NCBI RefSeq assembly: GCF_947259345.1 | Contig: NZ_CAMYLS010000018.1 | Location: 35,591 to 99,590 of the forward strand | DNA: 64,000 bases | Source: an uncultured Maricaulis sp. | GTDB taxonomy: Bacteria; Pseudomonadota; Alphaproteobacteria; Caulobacterales; Maricaulaceae | Reading direction: 5' to 3' | In this document: piece after piece, positions 46,019 through 55,571 of the stretch | How the letters are laid out: each line of letters begins with the position of its first letter | Position numbering within the stretch: position 1 is the first letter of the stretch | Made by a program: the position numbers and the translations under genes | Notes under the pieces: model-generated | The model's database searches: none | Seen by the model: only the letters and a program-made list of their open reading frames with translations | Told to the model about the DNA's origin: nothing

Positions 46019-46047
46019 AAGGCCGGCCCCGCTGGGTCGGCCTTTTT
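46019..46047 (+). terminator. Intrinsic terminator after the permease/peptidase gene
   Basis: AAGGCCGGCC (46019-46028) pairs with GGTCGGCCTT (46035-46044), ten pairs with one G-T, closed by a six-base loop and followed by a T-run to 46047. It separates the ABC-peptidase operon from the two-component genes. Confidence 0.85.
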
Positions 46048-46081
46048 CATCAAGGCCTGTGCTGGCAGCCCGTGAGGAGCC

Positions 46082-47761
46082 ATGCCAAACATCATCATGC
46101 CCCGCTTCCTGCTTTTGCTCGTGCTGGGCCCGGCCATCCTGCTCGCCGCGGCGGGAGCGACGGCACAGTCGGACGAGACGCTCATTGTGTGGCAGGCCGG
46201 GGATGATCCGGGCTGGAGCGCCGCTGATCTCGACACCAGTGACTGGCAATCTCTGGCACACTATTCCGGCGCCCAGGATGGACTGTTCTGGATTCGCGCC
46301 CGCCTCGGCGCTCCCGCTCTGGACAGCCCCCTACTCTCCATCCGGTCCAATGCGGCCTATGAGGTCTTTCTGGACGGGCGGGCAATCGGGGGGAGTGGCC
46401 GCCCGGGCGAACCGGGCGATGCGCAACGGCCGGAGCTGACCCATATCGGTGTGCCTGCGAGCCTGCTGACCGAGGGGCGGCATGTCCTGGCGTTTCGGAT
46501 CGACGGCGCCAGCGTGGCAGATGGTGATGCGGCCTTTCTGCGCTTCGAACTTGATGAGGCGGCGACCGTCGCGCGGGCAGATCGGCGACGGGATGCGATG
46601 GACGGTGCGGCGGCGCTATTGGCAGGCTTCCTCCTCTTCACCGCGGCCGGGATCTGGATCTGGGGCACGCGCCGAATCGAGCTGATCATGGTGGTCGGCC
46701 TTTGCGCCGGGGCGATCGTGATCTTCCTGCTGGATACCGACGGCCGCGCCTTCGCCGTGCCGCTCCTGCCGCCTTTCGCCGCGGTCATCCTTCTCACTCT
46801 CGCCAGCATGGCGATTTATACGCTTGCCGCCGCCATCATCCATCGGCGTCTGATGCTCGGTCGTCCTCGGCTCTGGGCCGTCCTCGCGGGGCTTTGCCTT
46901 GTGGTCGCGCTCCTGCCCTGGCCCTTCGGCGGCATGGAGAGTGATCAGCAGGCTTTCCTGCTTCTGGCACTTCTGGCCGGCGCAATGAGCCTGTCAGCCT
47001 GGTCGCGTCGGCCGCGTCAGGCCCCGATTTATGCCGCGGCATCGCTGATCTGCCTCGCGGCGATCCTCGTGTTCGGCGAGCAATTGCGGATATTCCTCGC
47101 CCTGCTCGTTGCCCTGATCTCGGTAAGCATGATCGTCGATGTCGTGTTGGGTGAGATCAAAATTCGGCGGGCCGAGCTGCGAGCCTCGCGCCTGCAGGCG
47201 GCCTTGGTGAAGCGCAATATCCAGCCGCACTTCATCATGAACAGCCTCACCGTCGCGTTGGAATTGCAGGAGACGGATGCGGCTGCCGCCCGGGATTTCA
47301 TTCGGGCCCTGTCCGAGGAGTTCCGGTCCCTGGCCAGCATGATCGAGCAGACGCGTGTGACCCTGCGTGAGGAACTGGCCCTGTGCCACAGTCATCTGAA
47401 AATGATGGCCTTGCGGCTCGAGGCGCAGCTGACCCTGGAGACGGAGGGGTTGGAGGAGACGGCGGAATGTCCGCCGGGCCTGTTCCATACGCTGATCGAG
47501 AATGCCATCAGCCATAATCGCTATGATGGCCAGCGCGTGACCCTGTCCTTGACCGCCAAAGCGAATGGGTCCGGGACCACTTACTTGCTGCGCGTACCCG
47601 TCCTCGGCGCGCGCGCCGCATCTGCGCTCGGCTCGGGTTCGGGCACGCGCTACATCGAGGCGCGGTTGGAGGAGTTCGCGCCCGGGCGCTGGTCTTTCGA
47701 GGCGGCGCCGGACGGGGAGGACTGGGTCAGTCGGATCCATATCGCCGGAGTGGGTGAATGA
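46082..47761 (+). CDS. Membrane sensor histidine kinase, LytS-like
   Basis: A 559-residue protein. A signal/anchor helix (about 5-28) is followed by a periplasmic beta-rich domain of about 120 residues with a galactose-binding-like pattern (WSAADLDTSDWQSL, AAYEVFLDGRAIG, LTEGRHVLAFRID). Six to seven transmembrane helices span about 185-350. The cytoplasmic end is a His_kinase (LytS/YehU) domain: KRNIQPHFIMNSLTVALE with His383 as phosphoacceptor, and a shortened ATPase domain with LFHTLIENAISHN (N box). It overlaps the response regulator by four bases (ATGA), so the two form a two-component system. The stimulus is not known. Confidence 0.9.
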   Translation: MPNIIMPRFLLLLVLGPAILLAAAGATAQSDETLIVWQAGDDPGWSAADLDTSDWQSLAHYSGAQDGLFWIRARLGAPALDSPLLSIRSNAAYEVFLDGRAIGGSGRPGEPGDAQRPELTHIGVPASLLTEGRHVLAFRIDGASVADGDAAFLRFELDEAATVARADRRRDAMDGAAALLAGFLLFTAAGIWIWGTRRIELIMVVGLCAGAIVIFLLDTDGRAFAVPLLPPFAAVILLTLASMAIYTLAAAIIHRRLMLGRPRLWAVLAGLCLVVALLPWPFGGMESDQQAFLLLALLAGAMSLSAWSRRPRQAPIYAAASLICLAAILVFGEQLRIFLALLVALISVSMIVDVVLGEIKIRRAELRASRLQAALVKRNIQPHFIMNSLTVALELQETDAAAARDFIRALSEEFRSLASMIEQTRVTLREELALCHSHLKMMALRLEAQLTLETEGLEETAECPPGLFHTLIENAISHNRYDGQRVTLSLTAKANGSGTTYLLRVPVLGARAASALGSGSGTRYIEARLEEFAPGRWSFEAAPDGEDWVSRIHIAGVGE

Positions 47762-48465
47762 GCCGGGTCAATATTCTGATCGTGGAGGACGAGCCCATCG
47801 TCGCCCGCCGGGTCGAACGCCATTGTCGGGCCGCGCTGGGCGAGGGGGCCGGGCGGATCGAACGGGTCGATGGTGTCGAGGCGGCCGTCGATCAATTGCA
47901 GACCGGCGATTTCGGCCTGGTCATGCTCGATCTCAATCTGCATGGCGAGGACGGGTTCTCGATTCTGGATCGCATGACCAGCCATTCCGCCCATACCATT
48001 ATCGTGTCGGCCTATGCCGACCAGGCCGCACGGGCCTTTGATCATGGCGTTCTGGATTTCGTCACCAAGCCCTTCGAGGCCGAGCGGATTGCGCTGGCCA
48101 TTGAACGCTTTCGCGGCAAGGCGGAAACACGATCAGAGAAGGCGCGCTATCTGAGCTTTCGCAATGGGCGTCGCATCGAACGGGTGTCGCTGGACGAGGT
48201 CAGCCTGGTCCGTGGCGCTGACAAATACGCCGAGGTGGTGCTGGGTGATGGCCGCGTGAAGCTGCATGACAAGTCGATCGGCAAGCTCGCCGCCTTGATG
48301 CCGGACAATTTCATGCGGGTGCACAAGTCCTGGATCGTGAGGCTCGATGGCGTGGAACGCCTGGAGTCCTTTCCCGGCAATCGTCACGAGCTGATCCTGA
48401 AAACGGGTGAGCGCGCGCCCGTCAGCCGATCCCTCATCGGCCAGGTGCGCGCGCTCTTCCAGTAG
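47758..48465 (+). CDS. LytTR-family response regulator
   Basis: A 235-residue regulator. The receiver domain begins with VNILIVEDEPIVARRVERHC; Asp58 in LVMLDLNLHGEDGFSIL is the phosphoacceptor. FVTKPFEAERIALAIERF carries the conserved Lys-Pro. A LytTR DNA-binding domain (about 130-233) contains RIERVSLDEVSLVRGADKYAEVVLGDG and NFMRVHKSWIVRL, the H-K/R-S pattern of the family. It is coupled to the sensor kinase gene by an ATGA overlap. LytTR sites are direct repeats spaced by about one helical turn; none was confidently seen in the adjacent gaps, so target genes are unknown. Confidence 0.93.
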   Translation: MSRVNILIVEDEPIVARRVERHCRAALGEGAGRIERVDGVEAAVDQLQTGDFGLVMLDLNLHGEDGFSILDRMTSHSAHTIIVSAYADQAARAFDHGVLDFVTKPFEAERIALAIERFRGKAETRSEKARYLSFRNGRRIERVSLDEVSLVRGADKYAEVVLGDGRVKLHDKSIGKLAALMPDNFMRVHKSWIVRLDGVERLESFPGNRHELILKTGERAPVSRSLIGQVRALFQ

Positions 48466-48476
48466 ATCGGCGGGTG

Positions 48477-49106
48477 TCAGAAGGAAACGCGGACGCCGGC
48501 CCCGAGCGTGTATCCGTCATACTGGAAGGATACGTCTGACGAGCCGAGCGGGGCCGTCAGCGCGTGATCGGTTTCCATCACGCGCATGTATCGCAGATCC
48601 GAGAACAGTTCGACGCGCTCGGAGATCTGGATGCTTGCGCCTCCGATCAGCTGGAATGAGAGGGCGGAGGCGTCCCCGGAAACCGTTCCACCCGCGCCCG
48701 CATAATCGGCCGTCACCCGGGCCAGACCCAGCCCGCCACCGAGATAGGGCGAGACCCGACCGTCGGTATTGAAGTCGACAAAAGCATTGGCCATCAGGCT
48801 GGTCGCGGCCAGCCCTTCCCCGCTCACTGCCTGGTCAGTGCCGGCGATCGAGAAATTATTGATCTCGCCGCCGCGGCGCGCCAGCTCGATCTCGAAGCGC
48901 ATGCCGTCATAGCGGCGGCCGACGGCGATGGCGTAGTAGGCGGCATTGCCCAACTCGCTTTCAATATCGACGCTACCGGAGCTGGCGTCAGTTTCCTCGA
49001 CCGCGCGCAGGCCGAACTGGCCGGAGACATAGGTTTCCTCCTGGGCATGGGCGATCGCACTGAAGGAGAGGGTGGCCGTGGCGGCGATGAGGGTTGCGTA
49101 CTTCAT
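48477..49106 (-). CDS. Outer-membrane beta-barrel (porin-like) protein
   Basis: A 209-residue exported protein with a signal peptide MKYATLIAATATLSFSAIAHA. The mature part has the alternating strand pattern of a small eight-stranded barrel: YVSGQFGLRAVEE, then AVGRRYDGMRFEIELARRGGEI, VDFNTDGRVSPYLGGGLGLARVTADY, and a C-terminal DGYTLGAGVRVSF ending in Phe. Similar OmpA-like/porin-superfamily proteins are usually structural or adhesion-related. The ATG at 49106 is preferred because it gives a compact signal peptide; AGGATG lies about nine bases upstream. It is convergent with the LytTR regulator, 11 bases apart, with no terminator seen. Confidence 0.85.
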   Translation of the reverse strand: MKYATLIAATATLSFSAIAHAQEETYVSGQFGLRAVEETDASSGSVDIESELGNAAYYAIAVGRRYDGMRFEIELARRGGEINNFSIAGTDQAVSGEGLAATSLMANAFVDFNTDGRVSPYLGGGLGLARVTADYAGAGGTVSGDASALSFQLIGGASIQISERVELFSDLRYMRVMETDHALTAPLGSSDVSFQYDGYTLGAGVRVSF

Positions 49107-49355
49107 TGTCGTCATCCTGTGTTGGACCATGAACACTCAGCCGTCCAGCACAGGTCGCGGCTGGCTCGGCTCGTCAGAGCTTTGGCCTAGGGCAGGATGA
49201 CGTGGCGCGGCAGGGGGCGGTTCGCGAACGGCTCGGCAGCGGACGGGAATGGCTCGATCCGGGCAGGTCCGGGTCTCGCATGTCGACCGTCATCTTTCGA
49301 CGGGTCGGGGCGCGCGGCGCATTGTCAGACGGGTCGTGAACGGGCGTGGGATTGG

Positions 49356-50561
49356 TCAGGCGGCGCTGAACGTCTGGACGACCGGGTGAGGGATGGGTGA
49401 ATGTGTGCGCCGGCGAGCATCGTCCAGGCGGCTTTCGCTGCCGGGCGAAACCCGGGTTACGCTGGCGATGAAGTCAGAGAACAGCATCACCGCCTCGCGC
49501 GCTTGCAGGAAACCCTTGGAATTCTGCTTGGACCAATAGGTCCAATAGCCCGGGATATGACTGACAACGGAGAGGTCGCTTCCCACGTCGTAGAAGAGAC
49601 TCGGGGCTTTCAGCAGGAAGTTGCGGAAGCCGTTGGCGTCCTCGCCGCGACAGAAGCGACCGAAGACGAGCTCATATTCATCCATCACCGAGGTCAGGCT
49701 TTTCCAGCGATGCCGGGTTTCCTCGATTATGGAGCGGCGCATGTGCTGAAGCTCGTTATACTCGTGATCCGAGGCTCCGACGATGGTTACGGCCTTGAGC
49801 TGGGTGATGAAGGATTTCAGCGCATCAAGTGCTTCGCCCATGCTCCAGCGATAATAGAGAATGCCTTTCCAGCCGAAGATGCCGGTCTTGAACTCGATTT
49901 CGGTCATGTCGAGCGACTTGCGCAAAGCCTGCATGCGGCCGTCCAGATCGCCGGAGAGGAGCTGGCGCGTAAAGCGCATCGCACGCTCGTCATCTCGGCC
50001 GGCATCAGTCGTCCCGAACGCCAAGGCTACCACTGAGACAATCTGCTTGGCGACGGATTGCTCCATCCGCTCCACCTCGGCATCGGTTATGTTGAAGTAG
50101 CATTCATCAATGGGGCGGACATGATCGCGGAACCGCTCGGCCAGCAGGAAAGGGTCGAAGGAAGGCAGGGCGGCCAGTTCACGAAGGCGGATCATGTCGA
50201 GATCCATCAGATGGGGCTCTTCCTTGCTCTCGAACAGCGAGCGCATCTTGTTGGCAAAGCCGATTTCCTCGACGAAAACGGCGTGGCCGCCCAGCGCGAG
50301 ATCATCATGGGCAAGCGGCACAAGCACCTTGGTCACCACGGGCTGGCTCGACATCACATAGGGCCGCTCATGCGCCCGCACGGTATGTTTGACGATGAAG
50401 CAGCGGTTGAGCCGGGAATTGAGAAAGAAGGGGGCGTCGGCATGGGCGTCGAATTCGCCGTAGCGCCCAGCGATCGAGTGCAGGTCGAGGATACGCGAGG
50501 TCGCACCGCCCTTGACGATATTGCGCAGATCGGACCGGACGGTTTCGCGAATACGTGTCAT
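49356..50561 (-). CDS. Unknown 401-residue protein
   Basis: I do not recognise this protein. From ATG 50561, which has GAAGGGG upstream, it is 401 residues with no signal peptide and no transmembrane helix. It is rich in charged and helical sequence, for example AKQIVSVVALAFGTTDAGRDDERAMRFTRQLLSGDLDGRMQALRKSL. An N-terminal part carries the motif ATSRILDLHSIAGRYGEFDAHADAPFFLNSRLN, with strand-like VVTKVLVPLAHDDLALGGHAVFVEEIGF after it. The middle has aromatic patches (IFGWKGILYYRWSMG). The composition suggests a cytoplasmic, largely alpha-helical protein. It is a single-gene unit with 249 bases of non-coding sequence on one side and 107 on the other. No function is offered. Confidence 0.75.
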   Translation of the reverse strand: MTRIRETVRSDLRNIVKGGATSRILDLHSIAGRYGEFDAHADAPFFLNSRLNRCFIVKHTVRAHERPYVMSSQPVVTKVLVPLAHDDLALGGHAVFVEEIGFANKMRSLFESKEEPHLMDLDMIRLRELAALPSFDPFLLAERFRDHVRPIDECYFNITDAEVERMEQSVAKQIVSVVALAFGTTDAGRDDERAMRFTRQLLSGDLDGRMQALRKSLDMTEIEFKTGIFGWKGILYYRWSMGEALDALKSFITQLKAVTIVGASDHEYNELQHMRRSIIEETRHRWKSLTSVMDEYELVFGRFCRGEDANGFRNFLLKAPSLFYDVGSDLSVVSHIPGYWTYWSKQNSKGFLQAREAVMLFSDFIASVTRVSPGSESRLDDARRRTHSPIPHPVVQTFSAA

Positions 50562-50668
50562 CAGCACCCCTTCTCGTGACCTGCAGGCTAGACAGGGGCG
50601 ATTTAAGGATCGGTCTGCCAACCCGACCGAATTCGAAATTCAATTGAATAGAATGCGGAATGCCACGG

Positions 50669-51127
50669 TTAATGTGCGGCCGGTTTGAGACGCGCGAACA
50701 GAAGCCCGGACAGGCCGCCGCCGATCGACAGCATCAGCAAACCACTGATTTCCCGGCTTGAGGCGACCGGTGTGATCAGCGAGCCGAGGGCGGTGCGATA
50801 GTAAATCGTGATCGCCGAAATCATCACGATGATGGCGACGGCGCCCGCCAGAAAATATCCGATAGAGCGCCAGCCGGGTCCCAATGCCCGGGAAACAAGG
50901 CCGGCGACCGGAAAGGCGATGGCAAATCCGATGCCGGTCAGCGCGGCCAGCGTCGGGCCGAAACCGGCGAGATCACGGCCAAGGGCGTCGAGGCGGACAG
51001 CCAGCGGAATGTCGGCCCCGATTGCGACCAGCGCCTGCAGATCGATATGCGTATTGGCCAGGCTGACGAGAAACGTTCCGACCAGGACGGCGGCCAGATA
51101 ACTTGCCGTGATACGCAACCGGTTCAT
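50669..51127 (-). CDS. Small integral membrane protein of unknown function
   Basis: A 152-residue protein with four predicted transmembrane helices: ITASYLAAVLVGTFLVSLA, FGPTLAALTGIGFAIAFPVAGLV, IGYFLAGAVAIIVMISAITIYY and SGLLMLSIGGGLSGLLFARL. No family was recognised. ATG 51127 has AGGAAG upstream. It is divergent from the PQQ-type sugar dehydrogenase gene, 82 bases away. An open extension upstream (to 51421) runs antisense to that gene and is not real. Confidence 0.7.
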   Translation of the reverse strand: MNRLRITASYLAAVLVGTFLVSLANTHIDLQALVAIGADIPLAVRLDALGRDLAGFGPTLAALTGIGFAIAFPVAGLVSRALGPGWRSIGYFLAGAVAIIVMISAITIYYRTALGSLITPVASSREISGLLMLSIGGGLSGLLFARLKPAAH

Positions 51128-51209
51128 CTTCCTGACCCATCCGGGCCCTCTACAGCCTGCGATGGAGCCTATAGGGTGACGCCGGTTGCGACAATTCGGG
51201 AGTGGCGCG

Positions 51210-52364
51210 ATGCGCATGATCTGGGCAAGTCTGGCCTTGGTGGCAGCGGTGATGACCGGGCCCGCAATCGGGCAGTCGGAAAGTCGCGCGCCAGAACTGG
51301 ACACCGTGGCCGAGGGCCTTGAGTACCCCTGGAGCCTGGCCTTCCTGCCTGATGGCCGGATGCTTGTCACCGAGAAGCCCGGCCGCTTGCGCATTGTCAC
51401 ACCTGATGGCGACCTTTCCACCCCGGTCAGCGGTGTGCCCGACGTCCTCTGGTCCGGTCAGGGTGGGCTGCTGGACGTGGCATTGGCGCCGGACTTCGCG
51501 GATAATCAAGAGGTCTATCTGACCTGGAGTGCGGGTGAGCCGGACGACAACACGCTCTATCTTGGTCGCGGCCGGTTTGAGGGCGAAGCCCTTCAGGACT
51601 TCGAAATTCTGTTCGAAGCTGCGCCGCACCGACAATCCAATGTCCATTATGGCGGCCGGATCAGCTTTCTGCCCGGCAGCATTACGGATCATCGTGCCGA
51701 TAGCCATGCGCCGGTTCCCGAAACGCTGGTGCTGGGCATTGGAGACGGTTTCGATTTTCGCGAGCAGGCTCAGATTCCGTCCAGCCATCTCGGCAGTTTC
51801 GTTCGCCTGACCCTGGATGGCAGGCCGATGCCATCCCCGTTTGAAGGCGCCGCGCCCGGCGTTTTCTCGATCGGGCACCGCAATCCGCAAGCTGTGCTCT
51901 TCGACCCGGTCAGCGGTATTCTCTATGCCAATGAGCACGGTCCGCGCGGTGGCGATGAGATCAATGTCCTGATCGAGGGCCGCAATTATGGCTGGCCGAT
52001 CGTCAGCGAGGGCACGGACTATACCGGGGCGCTGGTGACGCCGTTTGAGGCCTATGCGGGCATGGCGGAACCCCTGCACGTCTGGACGCCCTCCATCGCG
52101 CCGGCCGGGATGGCGCTCTATCGCGGTAACATGTTTCCCGAATGGGAGGGCGATCTGCTCGTCGCGGCCCTGATCGCCGGTGATGCCGACACCCCGTCCG
52201 GCCATGTCCGTCGTGTCGATCTGCAGAGCGGTGAAGTCGTCGGTGAGGCGATCCTCTTCGGTGAACTGGAAGCCCGTATCCGCGATGTCCGTGTGGCTCC
52301 GGATGGCGCGGTCTGGCTGCTCACTGACGAGGCGGACGGGCGCCTGGTCCGGGTGTCGCGTTAG
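51210..52364 (+). CDS. PQQ-dependent aldose-sugar-dehydrogenase-like protein (GdhB/Hhip fold)
   Basis: A 384-residue exported protein with a signal peptide ending GPAIG. A six-bladed beta-propeller of the soluble glucose dehydrogenase / Hhip type follows: LEYPWSLAFLPDGRMLVTEKPGRLRIV, GQGGLLDVALAPDFADNQEVYLTWS, NVHYGGRISFLPG, GIGDGFDFREQAQ, IGHRNPQAVLFDPVSGILYANEHGPRGGDEIN and PSIAPAGMALYRGNMFPEW. Related enzymes oxidise aldose sugars with PQQ in the periplasm. The GGGAG site sits just before ATG 51210. No PQQ-synthesis gene is in the window. It converges with the RND permease with six bases between. Confidence 0.88.
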   Translation: MRMIWASLALVAAVMTGPAIGQSESRAPELDTVAEGLEYPWSLAFLPDGRMLVTEKPGRLRIVTPDGDLSTPVSGVPDVLWSGQGGLLDVALAPDFADNQEVYLTWSAGEPDDNTLYLGRGRFEGEALQDFEILFEAAPHRQSNVHYGGRISFLPGSITDHRADSHAPVPETLVLGIGDGFDFREQAQIPSSHLGSFVRLTLDGRPMPSPFEGAAPGVFSIGHRNPQAVLFDPVSGILYANEHGPRGGDEINVLIEGRNYGWPIVSEGTDYTGALVTPFEAYAGMAEPLHVWTPSIAPAGMALYRGNMFPEWEGDLLVAALIAGDADTPSGHVRRVDLQSGEVVGEAILFGELEARIRDVRVAPDGAVWLLTDEADGRLVRVSR

Positions 52365-52370
52365 AGCGGT

Positions 52371-55300
52371 TTATTCTGCCGGAGCCGGTTCGGCCGTCCC
52401 CGGCCCGCTCTCCTTGCGGGCGAAGCCGAAGAAGCCGGCCAGGCGGGACGGCGCGCCGAGCATGACCGGCGTGAGCAGCAGGGTCAGCAGGGTCGAGAAG
52501 CCCAGGCCCCAAACCACGGCCGAGGACAATTGCACCCACCATTCGCTGGCCGGACCGCCGATCGACAGCGTGCCGTGGGCAAAGTCGGCATTGATCTGGA
52601 AGACCATCGGCAAGAGGCCGAAAATCGTGGTGATCGTGGTCAGCATGACCGGTCGCAATCGCTGGGCTGCTGTCCGAACAATCGCCTCATCGACCGACAT
52701 GCCGAGGCCGCGCAGGCGCTGGAAGGTGTCGATCAGGACGATATTGTTGTTCACGACAATCCCGGCCAGCGTCACCACGCCCGTGCCCAGGAAGAGGATG
52801 GAGATATAGGGAAAGGTCAGCATTACGCCGAGCAAGACCCCGATGACCGACAGCACCACAGCCTGCAGGGTCAGCAGGACATGCCAGAAATTGTTGAACT
52901 GCCAGAGCAGGATGACCGCCATCATGAAGAGTGAGGCGGCCATGGCGCTGGCAAAGAAGGCGCCGGCCTCGGCATTCTCCTCGTCGGCACCGAGATAATT
53001 GACCTCGACCGAGCGCGGAATGGTGCCGTCGGCGATGCGGTCCGCAATGAAGCCGCGAAGGTCGGTCAACAGGATATTGCCGGCATAGCCTTCATCGGCA
53101 TTGGCGCGAACAATGAGGACGCGCTTGCCGTCACGGCGCGAGATCGAGTCGAGGCGTTGGCGCGCTTCCCGGGTCACAAAATTGGAGATTGGCACGGCGC
53201 CGGTCTGGGTGTTCACACGCAGATCGTCGAGCCGTGAAATGTCGCGGTCGGCAGCGGGAAAGCGGACGCGGATATCGACTTCCTCATCGGCATCGTCCGG
53301 ACGGTAGCGGCCGACCAGTGTGCCTGTTGTGACCAGCTGCACGGCGGCGCCCAGCTGGGTCACGTCGGCGCCGTAGCGCCCGGCTTCCTCGCGGTCGACA
53401 TCAAGCCGCCATTCCACGCCCGGCAGCGGCAGGGTGTCATCGATATCGACCAGCCCGTCCATCTGGTCGACATAGCCGCGCACGAGACGAGTGGCTGCCT
53501 CCAGTGCCTCTGCATCATTCGAGCGCAGCTCGACCTGGATATCCTTGCCGACCGGCGGTCCCTGCTGGAAGGGGCGGACCTCGATGATAACCCCGGGTAT
53601 CCCGACCATGGCCTCGCGAATCTGCCGCTCGATCAGACGGCCATTGGGGCGTTGGCCAAAGGGTTCGAACTCGACAAAGATGCGCGCCACGCTATCCGCC
53701 GGTGCCGCACCGACGCCGTCGAAAGGCGAGCGGCCGGGCGGTGTGCCAGCGACGGTGTAATAGCCCTTGATCCCCTCAATGCCGGCCAGCCGGGTCTCGG
53801 CTTCCAGCGCCAGCTCATACTGCTCGGCCGGGGAGAGATTGCCGCGGGCCCGCACGAAGACATAAAGCTGCTCCGGCTCGGCATCGAGGAAGAATTCCGT
53901 GCGCATGTTCGAGGCGGTCGCGCCGAAGCTGAATACAACGCCGACGACAATGGTGACCGCGGCGAGTGCGACCATGACCGGCCGTTTGACAAGCCGGGCG
54001 ATCAGGCGAGCGTAATGGCCAGTGAGCCCGGGCAGGTCGGTGGGATCACCATCTTCCTGGGCGTTGAGATGCGCGACCGCGCTGTTGGTATCAACTACCC
54101 CGCCCTTGCGACCGAAGACCGAGCCCAGGGTCGGCAGAAAGACAAGCGCCATGACCAGGGCCGAGCTCAAAACGAAGATCAGGGTCAGTGGCAGGAAGGC
54201 CATGTACTGGCCCGGGATGGAATCCCAGAACAGGAAGGGCACGAAGGCCGCCAGTGTTGTCGCTGTGGAGGAGACGATCGGCCAGAACATACGCTTGCCG
54301 GCACTGGCATAGGCTTCCTTGCGGGTCGCGCCTTCGGCCAGTTTTCGGTCGGCATATTCGACGACGACGATGGCACCATCGACCAATAGACCGACCGCCA
54401 GGACCATGGCGAACATGACCATGAAATTGACGGTCAGCCCGTAGATGTCGAGCAGGAGAAAGGAGAAGAGGAAGCTGGATGGGATCGCGATGCCGACCAG
54501 CAGTGCCGAGCGCAGGCCCAGGGCCGCGACCACGATGATCAGGACCAGGATGATGGCCAGCATGATCGAGGAAGTCAGGCTCTGCAGGCTGTCGCGGACA
54601 TAGGTCGACAGGTCGAGGGAGAAATCGTGACGAATGGTTTCCGGCCAGGTCGCGGCAATCTCATTGGTCAGCGCGCGGACGGCGGCGGCGGTGTCCATGA
54701 TATTCTCGCCGGAGCGACGCACGACCTGGAGAGTATAGGCCGGGGCGCCGTTATAGCGGGCGAAACTGTCGGCATCCTTGAAGGTCCGGCGCACTGTGGC
54801 GACGTCCTGCAGGGTCACGACGGTATCGCCGGATCGGGTCAGGGGCAGGTTGAGCGCATCCTCTGCCTCTTCAAACAGGCCCGGCACCTTGACCTGAAAG
54901 CGTGCCTCGCCGCTGTCCAGTGAGCCGGCGGCGATCAGCCGATTATTGGACTGCACCGCATTGAAGAGCTGGGCATAGGTGACGCCATAGGTTTCCAGCC
55001 GCGCCGGGTCGATGACGATTTCCAGCACTTCCTCACGCAGGCCCTGAATGTCGACCTGCAGGATTTGCGGCAGAGCCTCCAGCTCGTCCTCGAGGGCGCG
55101 GGCGGTACGGTAAAGGGCGCGCTCCGGCGCCTCGCCATAGATCTGAACGGCGATGGTCGGGGCGAGCGCGGAATTGAATTCCTGAATGACCGGCTCGCGG
55201 ACATCTTCCGGGTATTCCCGGCGCGCCATGTCGACGGCTTCACGGACATCGAGCACCGATTGGTCGGCGTCGAAGGGAACGTCGAACTCCGCCACCAGCG

Positions 55301-55571
55301 TGCCGGCGCCCAGGCTGGCCGTGCCATTGAGCTCTTCCAGGCCCTCGATCGCGCGCATCTCGGTTTCGGTCGGGCGGACGATCAGGCGTTCGGCGTCTTC
55401 CGGGGAAATCCCGTCGAGCGGTACGGCGACGATGACGAAGGGGAAGGGAATGTCGGGGTCGGCTTCGCGCGGCAGTGTTGCGAAGGCGATCAGTCCGGCG
55501 ATCAGCGCGCAGACGAAAATGGCCAGGATCATCCGCGCCCGGCCGATGGCGAAATCGACGAGACCGGTCAC
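52371..55571 (-). CDS. RND-family inner-membrane efflux pump
   Basis: A 1066-residue permease, the normal RND length. Twelve transmembrane helices are arranged one, five, one, five around two large periplasmic loops. The start FAIGRARMILAIFVCALIAGLIAF and LPREADPDIPFPFVIV are typical. VLAVGLLVDGAIVVVEYADRKLAEG in the fourth helix contains the proton-relay Asp region. ATTLAAFVPFLFWDSIPGQYMAFLPLT and FPYISILFLGTGVVTLAGIVVNNNIVLIDTF are later conserved blocks. It is the pump of an operon whose first gene encodes the adaptor, overlapping by ATGA. No outer-membrane TolC-like channel gene is present here. Drug or metal specificity is not clear. Confidence 0.93.
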   Translation of the reverse strand: MTGLVDFAIGRARMILAIFVCALIAGLIAFATLPREADPDIPFPFVIVAVPLDGISPEDAERLIVRPTETEMRAIEGLEELNGTASLGAGTLVAEFDVPFDADQSVLDVREAVDMARREYPEDVREPVIQEFNSALAPTIAVQIYGEAPERALYRTARALEDELEALPQILQVDIQGLREEVLEIVIDPARLETYGVTYAQLFNAVQSNNRLIAAGSLDSGEARFQVKVPGLFEEAEDALNLPLTRSGDTVVTLQDVATVRRTFKDADSFARYNGAPAYTLQVVRRSGENIMDTAAAVRALTNEIAATWPETIRHDFSLDLSTYVRDSLQSLTSSIMLAIILVLIIVVAALGLRSALLVGIAIPSSFLFSFLLLDIYGLTVNFMVMFAMVLAVGLLVDGAIVVVEYADRKLAEGATRKEAYASAGKRMFWPIVSSTATTLAAFVPFLFWDSIPGQYMAFLPLTLIFVLSSALVMALVFLPTLGSVFGRKGGVVDTNSAVAHLNAQEDGDPTDLPGLTGHYARLIARLVKRPVMVALAAVTIVVGVVFSFGATASNMRTEFFLDAEPEQLYVFVRARGNLSPAEQYELALEAETRLAGIEGIKGYYTVAGTPPGRSPFDGVGAAPADSVARIFVEFEPFGQRPNGRLIERQIREAMVGIPGVIIEVRPFQQGPPVGKDIQVELRSNDAEALEAATRLVRGYVDQMDGLVDIDDTLPLPGVEWRLDVDREEAGRYGADVTQLGAAVQLVTTGTLVGRYRPDDADEEVDIRVRFPAADRDISRLDDLRVNTQTGAVPISNFVTREARQRLDSISRRDGKRVLIVRANADEGYAGNILLTDLRGFIADRIADGTIPRSVEVNYLGADEENAEAGAFFASAMAASLFMMAVILLWQFNNFWHVLLTLQAVVLSVIGVLLGVMLTFPYISILFLGTGVVTLAGIVVNNNIVLIDTFQRLRGLGMSVDEAIVRTAAQRLRPVMLTTITTIFGLLPMVFQINADFAHGTLSIGGPASEWWVQLSSAVVWGLGFSTLLTLLLTPVMLGAPSRLAGFFGFARKESGPGTAEPAPAE

